From positions 248,001 to 312,000 of the forward strand of contig JAJKFJ010021420.1 in NCBI GenBank assembly GCA_027382625.1: 64,000 nucleotides of DNA, read 5' to 3'. Of the stretch, positions 1 through 11,841 are shown one piece after another. The translations under genes and the position numbers were made by a program. The first letter of the stretch is position 1. Every line of letters starts with the position of its first letter. This stretch comes from Tetmemena sp. SeJ-2015. Its lineage: Eukaryota; Ciliophora; Spirotrichea; Sporadotrichida; Oxytrichidae. Under the pieces are notes generated by a model. The model made no database searches. It worked only from the letters and a program-made list of their open reading frames with translations, and was not told where the DNA came from.

Positions 1-863
1 GAGACTTTGATTATTCAAATCCCAAGCCCTCTTCTCCTCCTCAAACCTTTGTTGTAACTATCTGTAGTCAGCTGTCATCTTTGACTCTTACTCATCTGTC
101 TAAGAAGATTAAATGTCCATCAGCTTCCTCTCCAACCTAGTCGATCTCAATTTGCTCGCAGCTGGGGACTAAAAAGAAGCAAATAAGAAATAATAGTTTG
201 TCAGTAATGCAGGACGGCATTAGACTGTTGCCTTGGATGGGAGTTTGCAAGATGCTGGCTTGGAACTTGTAGTTAGAGAGGCCGTCTAAGATGCTCTCAC
301 TATCCACAAAAGAACTAGCGTCATAGTTAGCTACCTGTGAGAGATCGTTGTTTCTCCCTTGAGAAGACTTCACAGAATATAGATAGAAAATCATACTAAT
401 CTAGTAACAAATTAAGAATAGGGGGTCTGCTTTGATTGCCTGTGAGATTGATTGTAAACATACTGTTCCTAGATATCTCCATTAATTATTCATGGCTTAT
501 ATAAAAACAAACTGAGGACTCTAAAACATTTCCATCCTTGCTTTCCTCCATTTCAACATTTTGTTGCTAAGCAATTCTAGCAGGTGATTGGACAAATTTT
601 CTCTAGGAATGGCTCTAGTTGTTTTAAGACTGCCTTTATTGTTCTTGAGGATGATTGAATTTGAGTCTGGAAGCAAAGTCTTAGCTGTGATTGCTGGTAT
701 TAGAAAGAGACTAGATCCTCTTGAAGTCTTATATAGGAGTGGACTTGTTCTGCTGAGTATTCCTAGTGAAGCTTAGTTTAAAAAGAGAAAACAAAGAAGA
801 GATATTTTAAATTGAGCTATCGTCCAAGATATGCAAAATTTTCTCTTCTTCATCATCCCTCAT
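1..863 (-). CDS. Coiled-coil/low-complexity protein, partial at left edge
   Basis: Read on the minus strand with TAA/TAG as Gln. The start ATG is at 863-861, followed by MRDDEEEKILHILDD, then a Ser/Gln/Asn-rich stretch containing PARIAQQQNVEMEESK, and near the window edge a charged helix ending RFEEEKRAWDLNNQ. The gene continues off the left edge, so the C terminus is missing. One IES with pointer ATCTGT (60-93) joins LIFLDR to QLQQRFEEE in frame. A second frame change between about 330 and 450 is not resolved; probably another IES. No domain recognised. The only neighbour upstream is the CAF-1-like gene, 104 bp away and in the same direction. What is seen: open frame and composition. Function unknown. 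Confidence 0.7.
60..93. other. IES, pointer ATCTGT (34 nt)
   Basis: Direct repeat ATCTGT at 60-65 and 94-99 (plus strand). Removing 34 nt deletes an in-frame TGA and joins two coiled-coil blocks of the minus-strand gene. Confidence 0.75.
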
Positions 864-967
864 CTAGACAAATGCTTGCTATGAAAGATGTGCATCATCT
901 TTAAATAAATTAAAATATGGCGAAGTAAATACTATAAATTTATAATTAATTTTATATAAATAAAAGT

Positions 968-3900
968 TCACTGAATTATTTCACAATAATCATCTGATTA
1001 ATTTAATTAGCTATCATCTCCATGGGCAAGATAGCGCTGAGAATTTCCACTTTTGCTTAAGTGTTGATACTCATCAAAAGTCACATCAAGTTCATTAATT
1101 TATTGGTCGCTGTTCTAATCTACTTCGTCTTAATCTTGCCTCTACTAGCCTTATTTCATATCCGCAAAGCTATCGCCATAAGAATAATGAGAATATTCTG
1201 GCCTTCTTGGAGTTTGATGCTGATTAATTTATTACTCTCCTTCTTCCTCCTCTTCTCTAGATTCTCGTTCTTGATCTACTCCCTCATAGTACTCATTACT
1301 CATTTCAAAGTCTGCTTGCATTTACACTTTCCTGTTTCCATTCTAATCAAATTCACCTTATTTAGATTGTCTTTAACTTCCCTACCTCGCTATTTTTCTT
1401 GATCCTTTTTGGCTTTGTGAATTTTAACTCATCTAGAACTGCGTAACCGGCTAGATCTAGTGGTCCCCATTCTTTTATTTAGAAATACTCAAGCTTTGAG
1501 ATTCTTCGGAGCGCTCCAAATACTTTTCAAAACCGTTTTGCGAGGCCACAGACATCCTCTTCCTAGTTGATTGCTGAGAGGATTTCCTAGACTTTCTCCC
1601 ATCTGCTAAGGGATTATTTCCTTGATCTGCTCCTGTTTCTTGCATGGCAAGATGCTTAAAACATTCCTTAATGTTTATAATGTTGATAAACTTCTATTTT
1701 GACTGAGTAGGTTTAGCTAGGAGCTCGTCTTCTCTTCGCTTCTCCAAAATCATGGGGAGATTCTAAATCAATAGTTCATCGCCTCCATATCTCTCAACAA
1801 CCTCAACCTTTGCATAAAGTCTCATCTCCTAAAAAATAAGTTATAAGAACAAAAAATATTTACCTTCTAGTCTGGGGCTCTTCTTTCCTTATCGAAGCAT
1901 TCTTTAACGAAGACGTAAACTCTAGATTTTTTTAGATCGGGAAACCTTAGCCTAATTTGATCTGCAAGCTGCTTTTTAGAAGTTTGAGTTCCATGGCACA
2001 TCTCGATAATTTCCTTTATGTAGTTCTTAATTTCGATCTTAGTCAATTCAGGAGGTTTGACGGCTTAGGGATTCAAAGGAAAGAGGAAATGGCAAGAAAT
2101 TTCCTTCATTTGGTTCAAATTAGTACTTTCTCTCCTGCTTTGCTAATAAGGATTATCCATTGGCTATCCCTCTTCGTTAATGAGGCGCATGCATTTCCTT
2201 GGAAGAGCAACTGCTCTATAATCTCTGATGTCGTAGTTATGAGCAGTGTGGATGTAGGGCCTGCTTATGAAGTTAGATGACATCCTTTGATGATGAGCCT
2301 CAAGAGATTTCTTGAGTAGTTCCTGGTTCCAACGCGATCTCTTTTTATCCTAGTCTGATTCGTAATCATCAGGCTCCACTGAATTCTCGGAAGACTACGA
2401 GTAGTAGTCATCAGGCACGATGAATCCCTCCCTCTTGAGATCTGGATCATCTTCTACATACATTTTCTTATCAAAATCATAGGCCTATTTAAAACTCAAG
2501 CGTCTCACTAATTATGTCACAAAGCTCTCACTCTATATGTTTACCTCCTATTAAACAGCAATTACAGGTTTAATAGGGATATCTTTTAGATCTGGATCAT
2601 CATTGTTCATCTCAGAACTTTCCTCTTCGACCAAGAGATCTTCATTCTCTAGATCTTCACAGTGGAGCTCCTACCACTCATCATCACTGGCTTGATCGTA
2701 ATCAAGGCAACTTTTGTCCATCTTAAAAGGGTTCCTACAAGTGATCAGTTGACTCTTCTTCATAAAACGATCTCCATCATACTTCATAGCTGATTTGAAA
2801 ATTTCAATGTGTTTTAACCTAGGCTCGGAGATAAGATTTGCGTAAAATTAGTCTGTCATTTAGGCATCAGCATTAGATTTAGCCTTGCGCATTTCTTCCA
2901 TCTTATGACTCTGAAGAACTTCTATCAGTTGATTTTTGTTTGATACCTCCCAGTTTGGAAATTTAGACTGCTCCTAAATGAATTTGGCTACTGGCTTTAA
3001 AGTTATAGACTTGATTTTAATCCACTTGTTTTCATTAATAGTAGGCCTTATCAATACCAGCTCAGGCTAATTTTCCTTCTTCTTATTGGGAATCATCGAA
3101 AAGAATGACTTGATATCCTTTTAAGGTTTCATTTATAGAGCATTTTATGGAGGAGCCTTGTCATTATCCTAGTCTTTACTAGGTTTGCTATTGTTCTCTA
3201 GCTCATAATCTTCAGCTTCATACGGCTTATTCCTTCTGATATTAGACGACTTAGCAGCCTTGGAGTTTGCACCTGAGCTGAGTATATCCTTATTTATCAT
3301 CGCCGTTACCTCTGAAGCCTCCTCATTATCAAAGTTTCTTTTCTGCTTCTGTGGCATGTCAAATAAGCAAAGCCTCCTCTAGATGCTCTAGAACATTTCA
3401 TACTCTTGATTTAGCTTGGAAAGCTTCTCATCAGATTCAAAGTTTCCTACATCAGCTGCCATCTCGATCAGAGAATTAGCTTGTTGAAGGAGTCTTCCAG
3501 TCAAGGCTCGCATCTCTTTAAGCTTCTTGTATCTGTTTTCTGAGAAGAACTAACTCAGATAGTTGACTTCCACGAGCTCCTAGCAAAATAGAGCTTTAGG
3601 GTTCTCATCTTTCAAGATCTTCTCGTTGGGAAACTTTATCCCATACCTCTTCCTTTTTGAGATCTTAGAAAGGATAACCTCAAGTTGATATTCCTCGAAG
3701 CTTTCGAAGGATTCTAATAAACCATTTCTCGATAAAACTTCAAAGCAGAAGTTAAGAAGTCTCTCGTTATTTAAAGTAGAGCCTTCAATAAAAAGTGCAA
3801 GGTAACCTCTAAGTAGCTTGAGAAAATTTTGAGAGTCGTATAGTTCAGCGAGGTCTTAATATTGGAATCTCAACGAGGAAAAAGATTACTTTAAGTCCTC

Positions 3901-5217
3901 AGTATTTATTTTGCTGATCCATTATTCCAGTTCTGCTTATTCGCAAATCTTAGGGAGGCCATTCCTGAGAATTTTATTCATCTCGTTTTGAAATATTCTG
4001 ACTTTCACTCTTTGCCAAGATTGAAATTCATCGTTTTCAGCCTGTCTCTATTTCAAAGACTCTGCATTCTTCTTTTGATTCTCCTCTTCTTGGATCTTTC
4101 TTTCCTTTAATTTTTTCAATTACAAACATAAAAGCTCGTCTAAATTTTCCTCCTCAACAGCATTGGTGCTTAACTAAGCTGGATGTTCTAAAGTTTGCTA
4201 TTAAACTTGATTAGTCTACCCAATAACTTATTGTTATGCATGCTGCTATGGATTCATTCTTTAATCATCATGGTCGATCTCATTACCCTTTATCCTCGAA
4301 TTCCTTGCACTCTATAGCCTAGAGCTTACATCTGTGATTTTCATCTCTTGAGCTATTTCTTTACCCTCTTCCTCAAATTAAAGTTACTTAGGTCTAGAAT
4401 CTTCTTAAGACCCTAGTTGATCGAAATGTAAATTTGTCTAATGGCTATGATTGGCTTAATCTTCATGAGATTAACCTCCCACTATATTAGACTCTGCCAT
4501 ATTGATATCCGCTTGCAAGTTTCGTTGCTCTTTCTTTTCATCAGAGAAGACTAACTTAGAGGATCTTCCACTTGCTTGGCTCGTCATATCTAATCTGAGC
4601 TAAGTCTGCCTTGATTTCTAATTTGACTCTATCCTCCTCCCAGGCTGATTCTTCTTTTGAGAAGTTTACAATGGCGGCTTAGAAAGAGCTTGCTTCACTG
4701 TAAGTTACCTCGAACTGTCTCCTCTTTAGATATCCGGTTATTTCTTTTCCTCTTCCAGTCCTTGAAATACTTCTTCATTATTGCTCTCTTAGGCTGGATG
4801 CGAATCGACAACTTTAGATGCTAGCTGCTTGCCAGCTTATTTAGCAGTTGACTTTTTATTAGCTCTAGAGTTCTTCTTACCTCTGGCATTTCTTTCTAGT
4901 GAAGTTGCCGGTTTTTCCGCTAAATTAGACTCAACATGAGAAGTTCCCTCAGTGTGCACAGTTTGTTATTGCTCTTCCGCTTTTGGATTTTGCGCCTTCA
5001 CTCTGACAGATTTAACATTCTAGGATGCCTCTTGAGCATCAACTGTAGGTAGCTATGCTTATGCGTTGTTTGATTTTACTGCTCTTTTCCTAGTGTTAAT
5101 GCTTTTCACAGGTTAATCTGTGCTCTCATTCAAACTTTCATGATTGGTTTAAATTTTTTACAATTTTTGGGGTCTGGTTCTTTTGCCTAACAAATTTTTA
5201 GATGAGATTTAATTCAT
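968..5217 (-). CDS. CAF-1 large subunit (p150/CHAF1A)-like histone chaperone
   Basis: ATG at 5217-5215, TGA at 970-968, one intron at 1829-1863 (35 nt, GTAAAT to TTTTTAG). Removing it gives exactly 1,405 codons including the stop; without it the frame meets TGA. The N-terminal third is Lys/Ser/Gln-rich. Around residues 355-390 lies a KER-like charged helix (KKLKERKIQEEE). Around residue 840 is the acidic block LDYDQASDDEW followed by E/D-rich sequence, which resembles the CAF-1 p150 signature (LDYE..SD.EW). A conserved-looking block KVEVVERYGGDELL follows the intron, and the C terminus is Gln-rich. In known systems this subunit deposits H3-H4 on newly made DNA with PCNA. Family assignment rests on motif recognition, not a search. 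Unlike its neighbours it shows no IES. Confidence 0.8.
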
Positions 5218-5334
5218 TAGCTAATAGAAAGGGAAAATTTTAAATTATATTGCTTAAAAGATAAAAACTAGGAGCACAATTTATGCATATACAAGTTCTT
5301 ACCCTATTTTTAAATATTTATAAGATTAGTTAAC

Positions 5335-5583
5335 TCAGTTTCCCCTTTTTTACTTAATTAATAATTAAAGAAAGAATTAGGTTTTGTGGTCCTCTTCTTC
5401 TGAGTTTTGCGGTCTGGACTTATTTCTCTGAGTTCTGGTTGCCTTACCTGTCTTCTGCTTCTTTTCTTCAAATGCAGCTATTAGCTTCTAATTTTGGATT
5501 TACTCCTCCCTTAGAGACTCCTCCAAGTCCTCCATCTCAGATTTCTGCTGCTTGGTTGCTTTTTTCTGCTTGTTTTTAGGCAT
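5335..5583 (-). CDS. Small Lys/Glu/Gln-rich protein
   Basis: ATG at 5583-5581 and TGA at 5337-5335 give 82 residues beginning MPKNKQKKATKQQKSEMEDL, with an alternating basic/acidic helix to about residue 45 and a polar tail. It contains several TAA/TAG Gln codons. It lies 117 bp upstream of the CAF-1-like start and on the same strand. No family recognised; the predicted single coiled-coil helix and basic N terminus are all that can be said. It could be a small exon of a larger gene. Confidence 0.55.
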
Positions 5584-5939
5584 ATTGGCTCAAATTTAAA
5601 TTTGAAATAACTTTTTACTATCTCTCACTTTTAAATTATATTCTGCAGCATGAAAATGAGAAGGAGTAGATCCTTTATGAAGATAGTCGCATTAAAAAGC
5701 AGATTTTGAGAAGGAAAGAGAGAAGAAATAGAAATTTATAGTAGTTAGTTGGTGAAATGAAGCAATCGATGAAAATGTGATGTGATGAGATTTAAACCTT
5801 AATCGAATAGCCTGTTATAGTTATGAGAAGAAGAAAGAATGTTGTTAATTGTGAGTCAGCAACTAATTCTTCCTTCTCTCTTGTCATAATCATCATTAAC
5901 TGAGGCAAGTTTTGAAACTGACCCGCTAAGTGGCGTTGT
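5584..5939. other. Intergenic, no gene seen
   Basis: About 350 bp of mixed composition between two minus-strand genes. Short frames here overlap the secreted-protein gene or lack family features. I see no RNA gene or repeat. Confidence 0.4.
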
Positions 5940-6260
5940 TCATGATTTGTAGATTCTGTCAATCTCCTCTGTGATGCCGCGAGTGCAGTGTGTAGTATAG
6001 CTAGCGGCAGTGCCGTCAGTGATAAGCATACTAAGTAAGGTGTTGCAGAGAGGTGTAGCAATGTACTTTTTGTTTATATTGACAGCAAGCCAGTAGCCGA
6101 TTTGGTCAGCGGCGGCGACAGTGCCGGCCTGCACCTGGCGGAACTTTCTGCCGGCGGATTTGAGTGAATCCTTGAGGTTGAGCTTAGCGTCAACACCCTG
6201 AGCGGTGAAGAGCATGGCGATGAAGCAAAGGGCTAGAATAGCAGTTCTGGTGAGTCTCAT
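5940..6260 (-). CDS. Small secreted protein with signal peptide
   Basis: ATG at 6260-6258, TGA at 5942-5940, 106 residues. The N terminus MRLTRTAILALCFIAMLFTA is a clear signal peptide (basic n-region, hydrophobic core) with likely cleavage after GVDA around residue 25. The mature part, about 81 residues, has two Cys and is moderately basic. Unlike every neighbour it contains no TAA or TAG codon, and its middle (6100-6190) is markedly GC-richer than the surroundings. No IES or intron is needed. Family not recognised. Pheromone-like or effector-like roles are possible for small secreted ciliate proteins but nothing here shows one. Confidence 0.75.
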   Translation of the reverse strand: MRLTRTAILALCFIAMLFTAQGVDAKLNLKDSLKSAGRKFRQVQAGTVAAADQIGYWLAVNINKKYIATPLCNTLLSMLITDGTAASYTTHCTRGITEEIDRIYKS

Positions 6261-6582
6261 ATTTGAAGATTTTCACAAATATAAAATATTTATTATTATT
6301 AATTTAAGAAATGCATAACTATTATTAGATCCAAGAGGGAGCAAATTTGATTCCCTCAGTTTAATCATAAAAACTGTGTGAGTCATAATCCAACTATGCC
6401 TTTGGTAATTGATTTGAATTTAATAAAATAAACTCAACATATATTCATAGTAGTCAAACGTTGGAAAAGAATATTTCAAACTCCTCAGCCTTTGAAAGAG
6501 GATTTTAAATAATTAACTTTCATATTTATTAAAGAAAAAATTTCTTCTAAGTAGCCCAGCTTCTATTTTTCTAAGTCACTCA
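6261..6582. other. Intergenic AT-rich spacer
   Basis: Roughly 320 bp between the secreted-protein gene and the kinase 3' end. It probably holds the promoter of the former and the 3' flank of the latter. No element recognised. Confidence 0.4.
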
Positions 6583-9500
6583 TCACCCACCTTATTCCAC
6601 TTACAACTAAGTATAATCATGATGGATCGGAGAGGATGTAGTTTTTGACTAGCTCATTTACCAAAATTAAATTATAAGGAAGAATGAATTTATAACCTGA
6701 ATGCTGCTGATGGGCTTGGTTATTATAAAATCGAAAGTTTGGTTGATGCTTTCGCATTTTGCACCTGAGAATACGTCTCCCGAAGTTAAAACGAGTATTG
6801 ATAAATTCTCCAAGTCCATCTCCTCCTTTTCATTTGATACTCTGATTATTCTTAAATTAACTCTAAATTATTAGAACTTTAAACAATTATCTCCTCTGCC
6901 ATTTCAAGCCAAAAAATGTTGCAAAATAAAATTCTAATAAAGCCCATTCATTAGAGGCATATTATAGTCTGTGAAGATAAGTTTGAAGCACTCCGAGAAA
7001 TGGTTATACCCCTTGCATACGCCTTCATTCCTATTCATTTATAAATTATGTATTAAAACATATAGAGTACTTAATTTTGAACTTGATGAACTTTTGAAAA
7101 CCCTCTCTCCCACTAAAAGCCTTCTCTATCTTGCACTCGCAATTCATTTCCAGGATCCCTTCCAAAGCTATCAAGTTGAAAGGCTCATCGTCCACTATCA
7201 TAATCTGAGGGCAAGAGCAAGCTTCAATCTCTGTTCTCTAGACCTAACTTGGAACCCCTTTTAAGCTATTATACGAGAGTTACTACTCATTTTAATTCTC
7301 CTTGATAGAGGTGTCTAGGTTTGCGAGCTCAAGAGTGCGCGTTCTTTGATAGAGGAGCCGACCTTAAATTTTTTGTTGGTTTAAGATGTTATCCTTCCTT
7401 TGCTAATAGAGATAGTCAATGATTGGATTGTTCGCATTAGCCGTTTGTGATCTTTAGAGCTTAACAAAGTTTTTGTAGTAGCTCTGTTCTCTTATTAATT
7501 TCCCTACTCCATCTAAATGGATAAAATATAAGTAAGGTATAAATGAGAGGCAGGTAGATCTGGTCTCCTCATAAAAGGGGTGAATGTTTCCTAAACTTCG
7601 TCTGTTTTAAGATTCTAAGCTGAGGCATCTATAACTCGTGTCTTTAACTAAGAAAAGTTAAATCACATTGCTTTTAAAGAAGTCTGCTTTCTGCTTTCGA
7701 AATTAATTTACTTGATGTCAATTGTAGGTCTACTGAACTCAGAAAGCCTTTTACTGCGTTGGAATTCGACTTTGCTAAACTCTCTCTTTGAATCATGCTC
7801 TTAAAGAACTATCTCATACCGGGACTGGTTGTGAGTGCGCCATCCCTTAGATTATATTAAACAAGGCATTTTTTAATTTCTTGGCTTCTGACTGATGTTA
7901 ACCCTGCTCCTCTTAAGTAATCGAGCTTCGAATAGACTCCGAGAAATTTAAGAACTTCTCCTATTGAATGTTTTCAGCTTGCCTCTAGTGAATCGATTGA
8001 AGCCGTGGGGTCTCCTAGAGATACACTCTCTGCAAGTTGAGAAGTCTGGATTGATCAAATGGCCCTGGGCAAATGCCGCTTTCCTCATCCGCTTCCATAT
8101 CAATCTCTAAACTGTTTATCATAAAGTTGTGTTGCTCAAATTAATTTAATGTTGACAAGTGAAGAGTCAGCCTTAGAGATTTTGACTTCCACTTCAGGAG
8201 GAATAGTCAGCTTCTTCTTTCGGATGCTTGTGCGGTGTGATTAGAGAATATTGAATTCTAGGGCTGAACCTGCACTGAAGGCTTCATCTACAGAGTAGTA
8301 GGGTAGCTTTAGAGTGAAGGAGGAGCCTATCCCCTCCACAGACTTGAAAGTTATATCTCCTCCCATCGCCAAAGCCAAATTCTTACTCACTTGTAAACCA
8401 AGTCCCACACCTTCTTTGTTCAAGTCTCTGTCCTTCATTATCTTTGTGAAGGCGGAAAATAGTTTACTCCTCATTTATGTAAAATAAGTATGGTTTTTTA
8501 AGTTTAGCATGCTGATCAGCACTTATGCCGACGCCCGTGTCTTTAACCTTGAACTTGATTTTCTTCTTTTAGACCTAGCACTTTACGATCACCTTCACGT
8601 AACCTTGGATTGTATACTTCAGTCCGTTTGAAACCAGATTATCATCAAAGTAGATTGATTGAAGAGCAAAAATAATAAAATCTCCTGAAAAATAAATTGA
8701 GTTGATATATTTTAGACAATAATCGATTACTATACATTATTTCTTTAATCCTCTTTCTTGATTTAATTTCACAATTATTTCCTAGATAAATGGACTTCTT
8801 AATAAACTTGTTTAATTCTTCTCTTTCATAATAATTATCTCTCTATAATGAGAATCTGCTTCATTTTAATTTGATAATTTAACATATATTATAATTCATT
8901 CTATTGACATCTACTATAAGATAGTCAGGGAAGAATTCGTGCTCGTCTTTGACCAGCTCATAGCTGAGTCGAATATTCTTGGCCTTGGCTTTGAAGTCTA
9001 GTATGCCAAATATGTCCTCTATTATCTCCACTATGTTGGCTTACTGGATGTTTAGAATAATAAATAATGCTCATACTTATTGAATAAACTTATAAGAAAT
9101 TGAAGAATGAAGTTTTGAGCTTCGATTTGCGAGAAGTCCAAGATGTCATTGACTAGGTAGAGCAGTAGATTTGTGGAGGCCTTTGCAGTCAGCAAAAACT
9201 TTCTAGTCTTCTCGTCCTTAATTTGCTGGTCAAGGATTTGTAAAGACGACGAGATGGCGTTGAGGAGGCAAATATGAAAACTATTATAATTTTCGTTGAG
9301 TGGGTTTCTAAACTCGTGAGCGGCGGAAGCAAAAGCTAGAGTCTTCATATTGGACATGCTCTTCTTTAAACACACATAACCAATTTATAAGAATCTTCTC
9401 TTTGAGGTAGTCCATCCAGAAGGACATATCCCTGATAGTGGCTAGGATCAAGGACTTAGGCCCTGAAGAAATTGTGCTGGTGAGCACACTCAATTTCTTT

Positions 9501-11351
9501 TTCCTCTGGCTGTGAGTTGTGACCTAATCCACTGCACAAAAGAAATCGAAGTAGGCACCATCGTTCTGCTCTTCTCCTAATTCTCACATATATTTGTGAG
9601 AATAATAAATTCTTTGAAGTTTAGGAAATCTCTGCTATCCAAGGGGTTATGGAACTTTATTTTGTTCTAAGCTTGGGATTTCATATAATCCCAGATATTA
9701 TAGTCCAATTAAAATTTGGATTAGAAAATATACTTTGCTGTTCTCAATTAAGATAATTAAGATTATGATTATTATATCTAAATTTGAAATAATTGATTGA
9801 TACTGATGACATTGATGCTTGCCTCCCTCGTGTCCAAATTTTATCTAGCGGCCTGGTTTTTATCTAGCTTGAACTGCGATGAGGACAGTGACTCCCTTAT
9901 CTACTTTTCATAATAAATTATTGTTTATATAATATCTTGGCCTTCTACTGCTGATTGATGGTGTATTTGCTTAGGTTCTCATAGTTATTGGGGTCATTCT
10001 GAATCTCAAATATCTTAAAAACAATTCAAAACATAGAAAAATAAAAATAAGTAAGATTCTCATTGCTATTATTTTATATTATATCTTGGCTATCTGGTCA
10101 TTGAAGAAGAGTATTTCCTCGTTCTCTGCGATTATGATGCCATCATGGTGGCTAGATATCAGATTCTGAAGCATCTGCAGCATCTGTCTCTAGTTTTGGC
10201 GCTGCTTGAATTTCTCCCTCTCCTTCCACACCATCCTCCGGGAGAAGATGTATATGAACGTGAAACTCACCGCATAGAAAATGTTGAATCAATAAATAAG
10301 TATTCTAATTATAAGGAGATGGAGCTAAGTCATTATTCTAAAGTTAAAAGGATAATCATATTATTGTAATTATAAAAACAAATAAGGGAGGGTCTAAAAG
10401 GTTTATATGAATCTGAGGTATCGCATGTGATCACTTATCCAGAATATTAAAGCCAAATTTTAATTTCAAAAAGGATTTTAAAGAACCAAGTCCTGATAAA
10501 GAGGAAAATCACGGAGGAGAGGTACACAAAGAACAAAGATCAAATATATATTCCAGCTTATGCATATTTATGAAGATGCTTGACAGTAGCTTAAAAATGA
10601 CAGCGTCGCCATCAAGCCAGTGATGACTGAAAACAAATCGACATTGGAGAAATTCGGATTTCCAAGCACTCCACATTCTATAATACCCACCAGCGATTAA
10701 ATTAAAGTGAAATATTTGACATAGTAAGCGCTATCAAAGTCTATAAGTTTGTGATCTGAAGAGAGACCCACTGGTATTTAAGACTGAAAGAGCTCTGGAA
10801 GGAAGCGATGGCCAGAATAAGCGAGGCCGTTAAGCCACAGTAGCGGAGATTTGGATAGTTTCCATCGAAGTTAATTAATTTAAATTCAACTTCAATACAC
10901 AATTCCTTTTATATATGGTTAATGTATTTGTAGATCTGGAATGACATATAAACGAGGAGCACGACTATCAACTCAGCCATGTAAATTTTGACGAACAAGT
11001 TGTTTTGCTTCCAACATTATTTATAAACAAAATAGATTTTGCTTTATATCTAATCATACACGAAATTTTGTGTGAGTATTTCTTGAAGGAATCCTCGAGC
11101 TCTTGATTTTTAAATTTGAGAGAAAAGGGGTAATGCTCGTATACGTTGGTCATATTTTTTAGTAAATCGTACATGCCCTCCAGCTTTCTATTTATGTCGC
11201 TGCTTGCACTTATGTCTATCAACTTAGATATAGAAATTAAAATTTAAATTATTCTAAATGTACAATTAGATACAGAGCGGGTCTTGTTGTAGTCAACGAA
11301 TTCCTCTAGGTTGGAGTCAGTTCGCTAGGTGTTGGCAAAGTTATTGCTCAT
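6583..11351 (-). CDS. Hybrid sensor histidine kinase 1 (membrane, PAS-like, HisKA, HATPase, REC)
   Basis: ATG at 11351-11349 (MSNNFANTQRTDSN). Order along the protein: cytosolic segment with KFKNQELEDSFKKY; several TM helices, including KIYMAELIVVLLVYM near 10,950 and GLMATLSFLSYC near 10,590; a PAS-like segment DGIIIAENEEILFFN near 10,120; H-box [13 protein letters not shown] near 9,330; N-box-like DNLVSNGLKYT near 8,640; G-box EGVGLGL near 8,410; receiver IMIVDDEPFNL near 7,190 and TDYNMPLMNGLE near 6,950; and the end TKPISSIQ near 6,700. Four IESs were located with certainty and more frame breaks remain (for example 8.7-9.0, 9.4-10.1 and 7.3-8.2 kb). A 40-nt GT-AG intron is likely at 7031-7070. 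The role would be autophosphorylation on His and transfer to the receiver Asp. The ligand is unknown. The 3' end at 6583 is approximate. Confidence 0.85.
6845..6885. other. IES, pointer ATTAT (41 nt)
   Basis: ATTAT at 6845-6849 and 6886-6890. Excision joins AEEI to IRVSNEKEE in the receiver domain of kinase 1. Confidence 0.85.
6906..6939. other. IES, pointer AAGCC (34 nt)
   Basis: AAGCC at 6906-6910 and 6940-6944. Excision yields MPLMNGLEMAEEI, the normal receiver sequence after the phospho-Asp loop. No GT donor is present, so this is not an intron. Confidence 0.9.
10870..10917. other. IES, pointer GTTAAT (48 nt)
   Basis: GTTAAT at 10870-10875 and 10918-10923. Length is a multiple of 3. Excision joins YKYIN to FDGNYPNL between membrane helices of kinase 1. 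Confidence 0.75.
11224..11265. other. IES, pointer TTAGATA (42 nt)
   Basis: TTAGATA at 11224-11230 and 11266-11272. Excision joins NKTRSVS to KLIDISASS near the N terminus of kinase 1. Confidence 0.8.
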
Positions 11352-11841
11352 AACGCACTCTCCTTAAATTACAACTTCTTTATTATAAAACTACGCTCTA
11401 AAAAATAATCAATTTATTAAAAATAAAATAAATCTTTTTAAATTAATTTAACTTTTTTTAAATAAAATAAATATTGTCATTGTTAAAAAGGGATTATTTT
11501 TAATTTCATATAAATTACTTTTAGTAAACAATTGTGAAAAAATTATAAGAGCGCTGTGATTAAAATGCATGGTTTAAAGCTATTGAGCCCTAAAACTTAT
11601 TATATCAAATTCCAGGAATCTCATTTATCTGTCCTTAACTAGCACTTATAATTGCAAAATTATATTTCTCTCCTACAAATACTGGAGCACACACACAATT
11701 CACTATCAAATTAAAATAAAATAAAATAAAATAAAGACTAGTCTTTTGTAAAAATAAGATTTTATAAAAATATTTTGGATTAGAAGAAAGTATTGATGAT
11801 GAGAGGGAGAGTAAATGGGTAATTGATAAATAAATTAGTAA
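11352..11841. promoter_or_regulatory. Divergent intergenic region with AAAAT repeat
   Basis: Only 490 bp separate the start of kinase 1 (minus) from the next gene (plus), so both promoters probably lie here. It contains an AAAAT-type pentanucleotide repeat at about 11713-11735. No defined promoter motif is claimed. Confidence 0.4.

Noticed and set aside
588..776. Hydrophobic plus-strand 62-codon frame
   Set aside because: The minus strand reads a continuous Ser/Gln-rich segment of the partial gene starting at 863.
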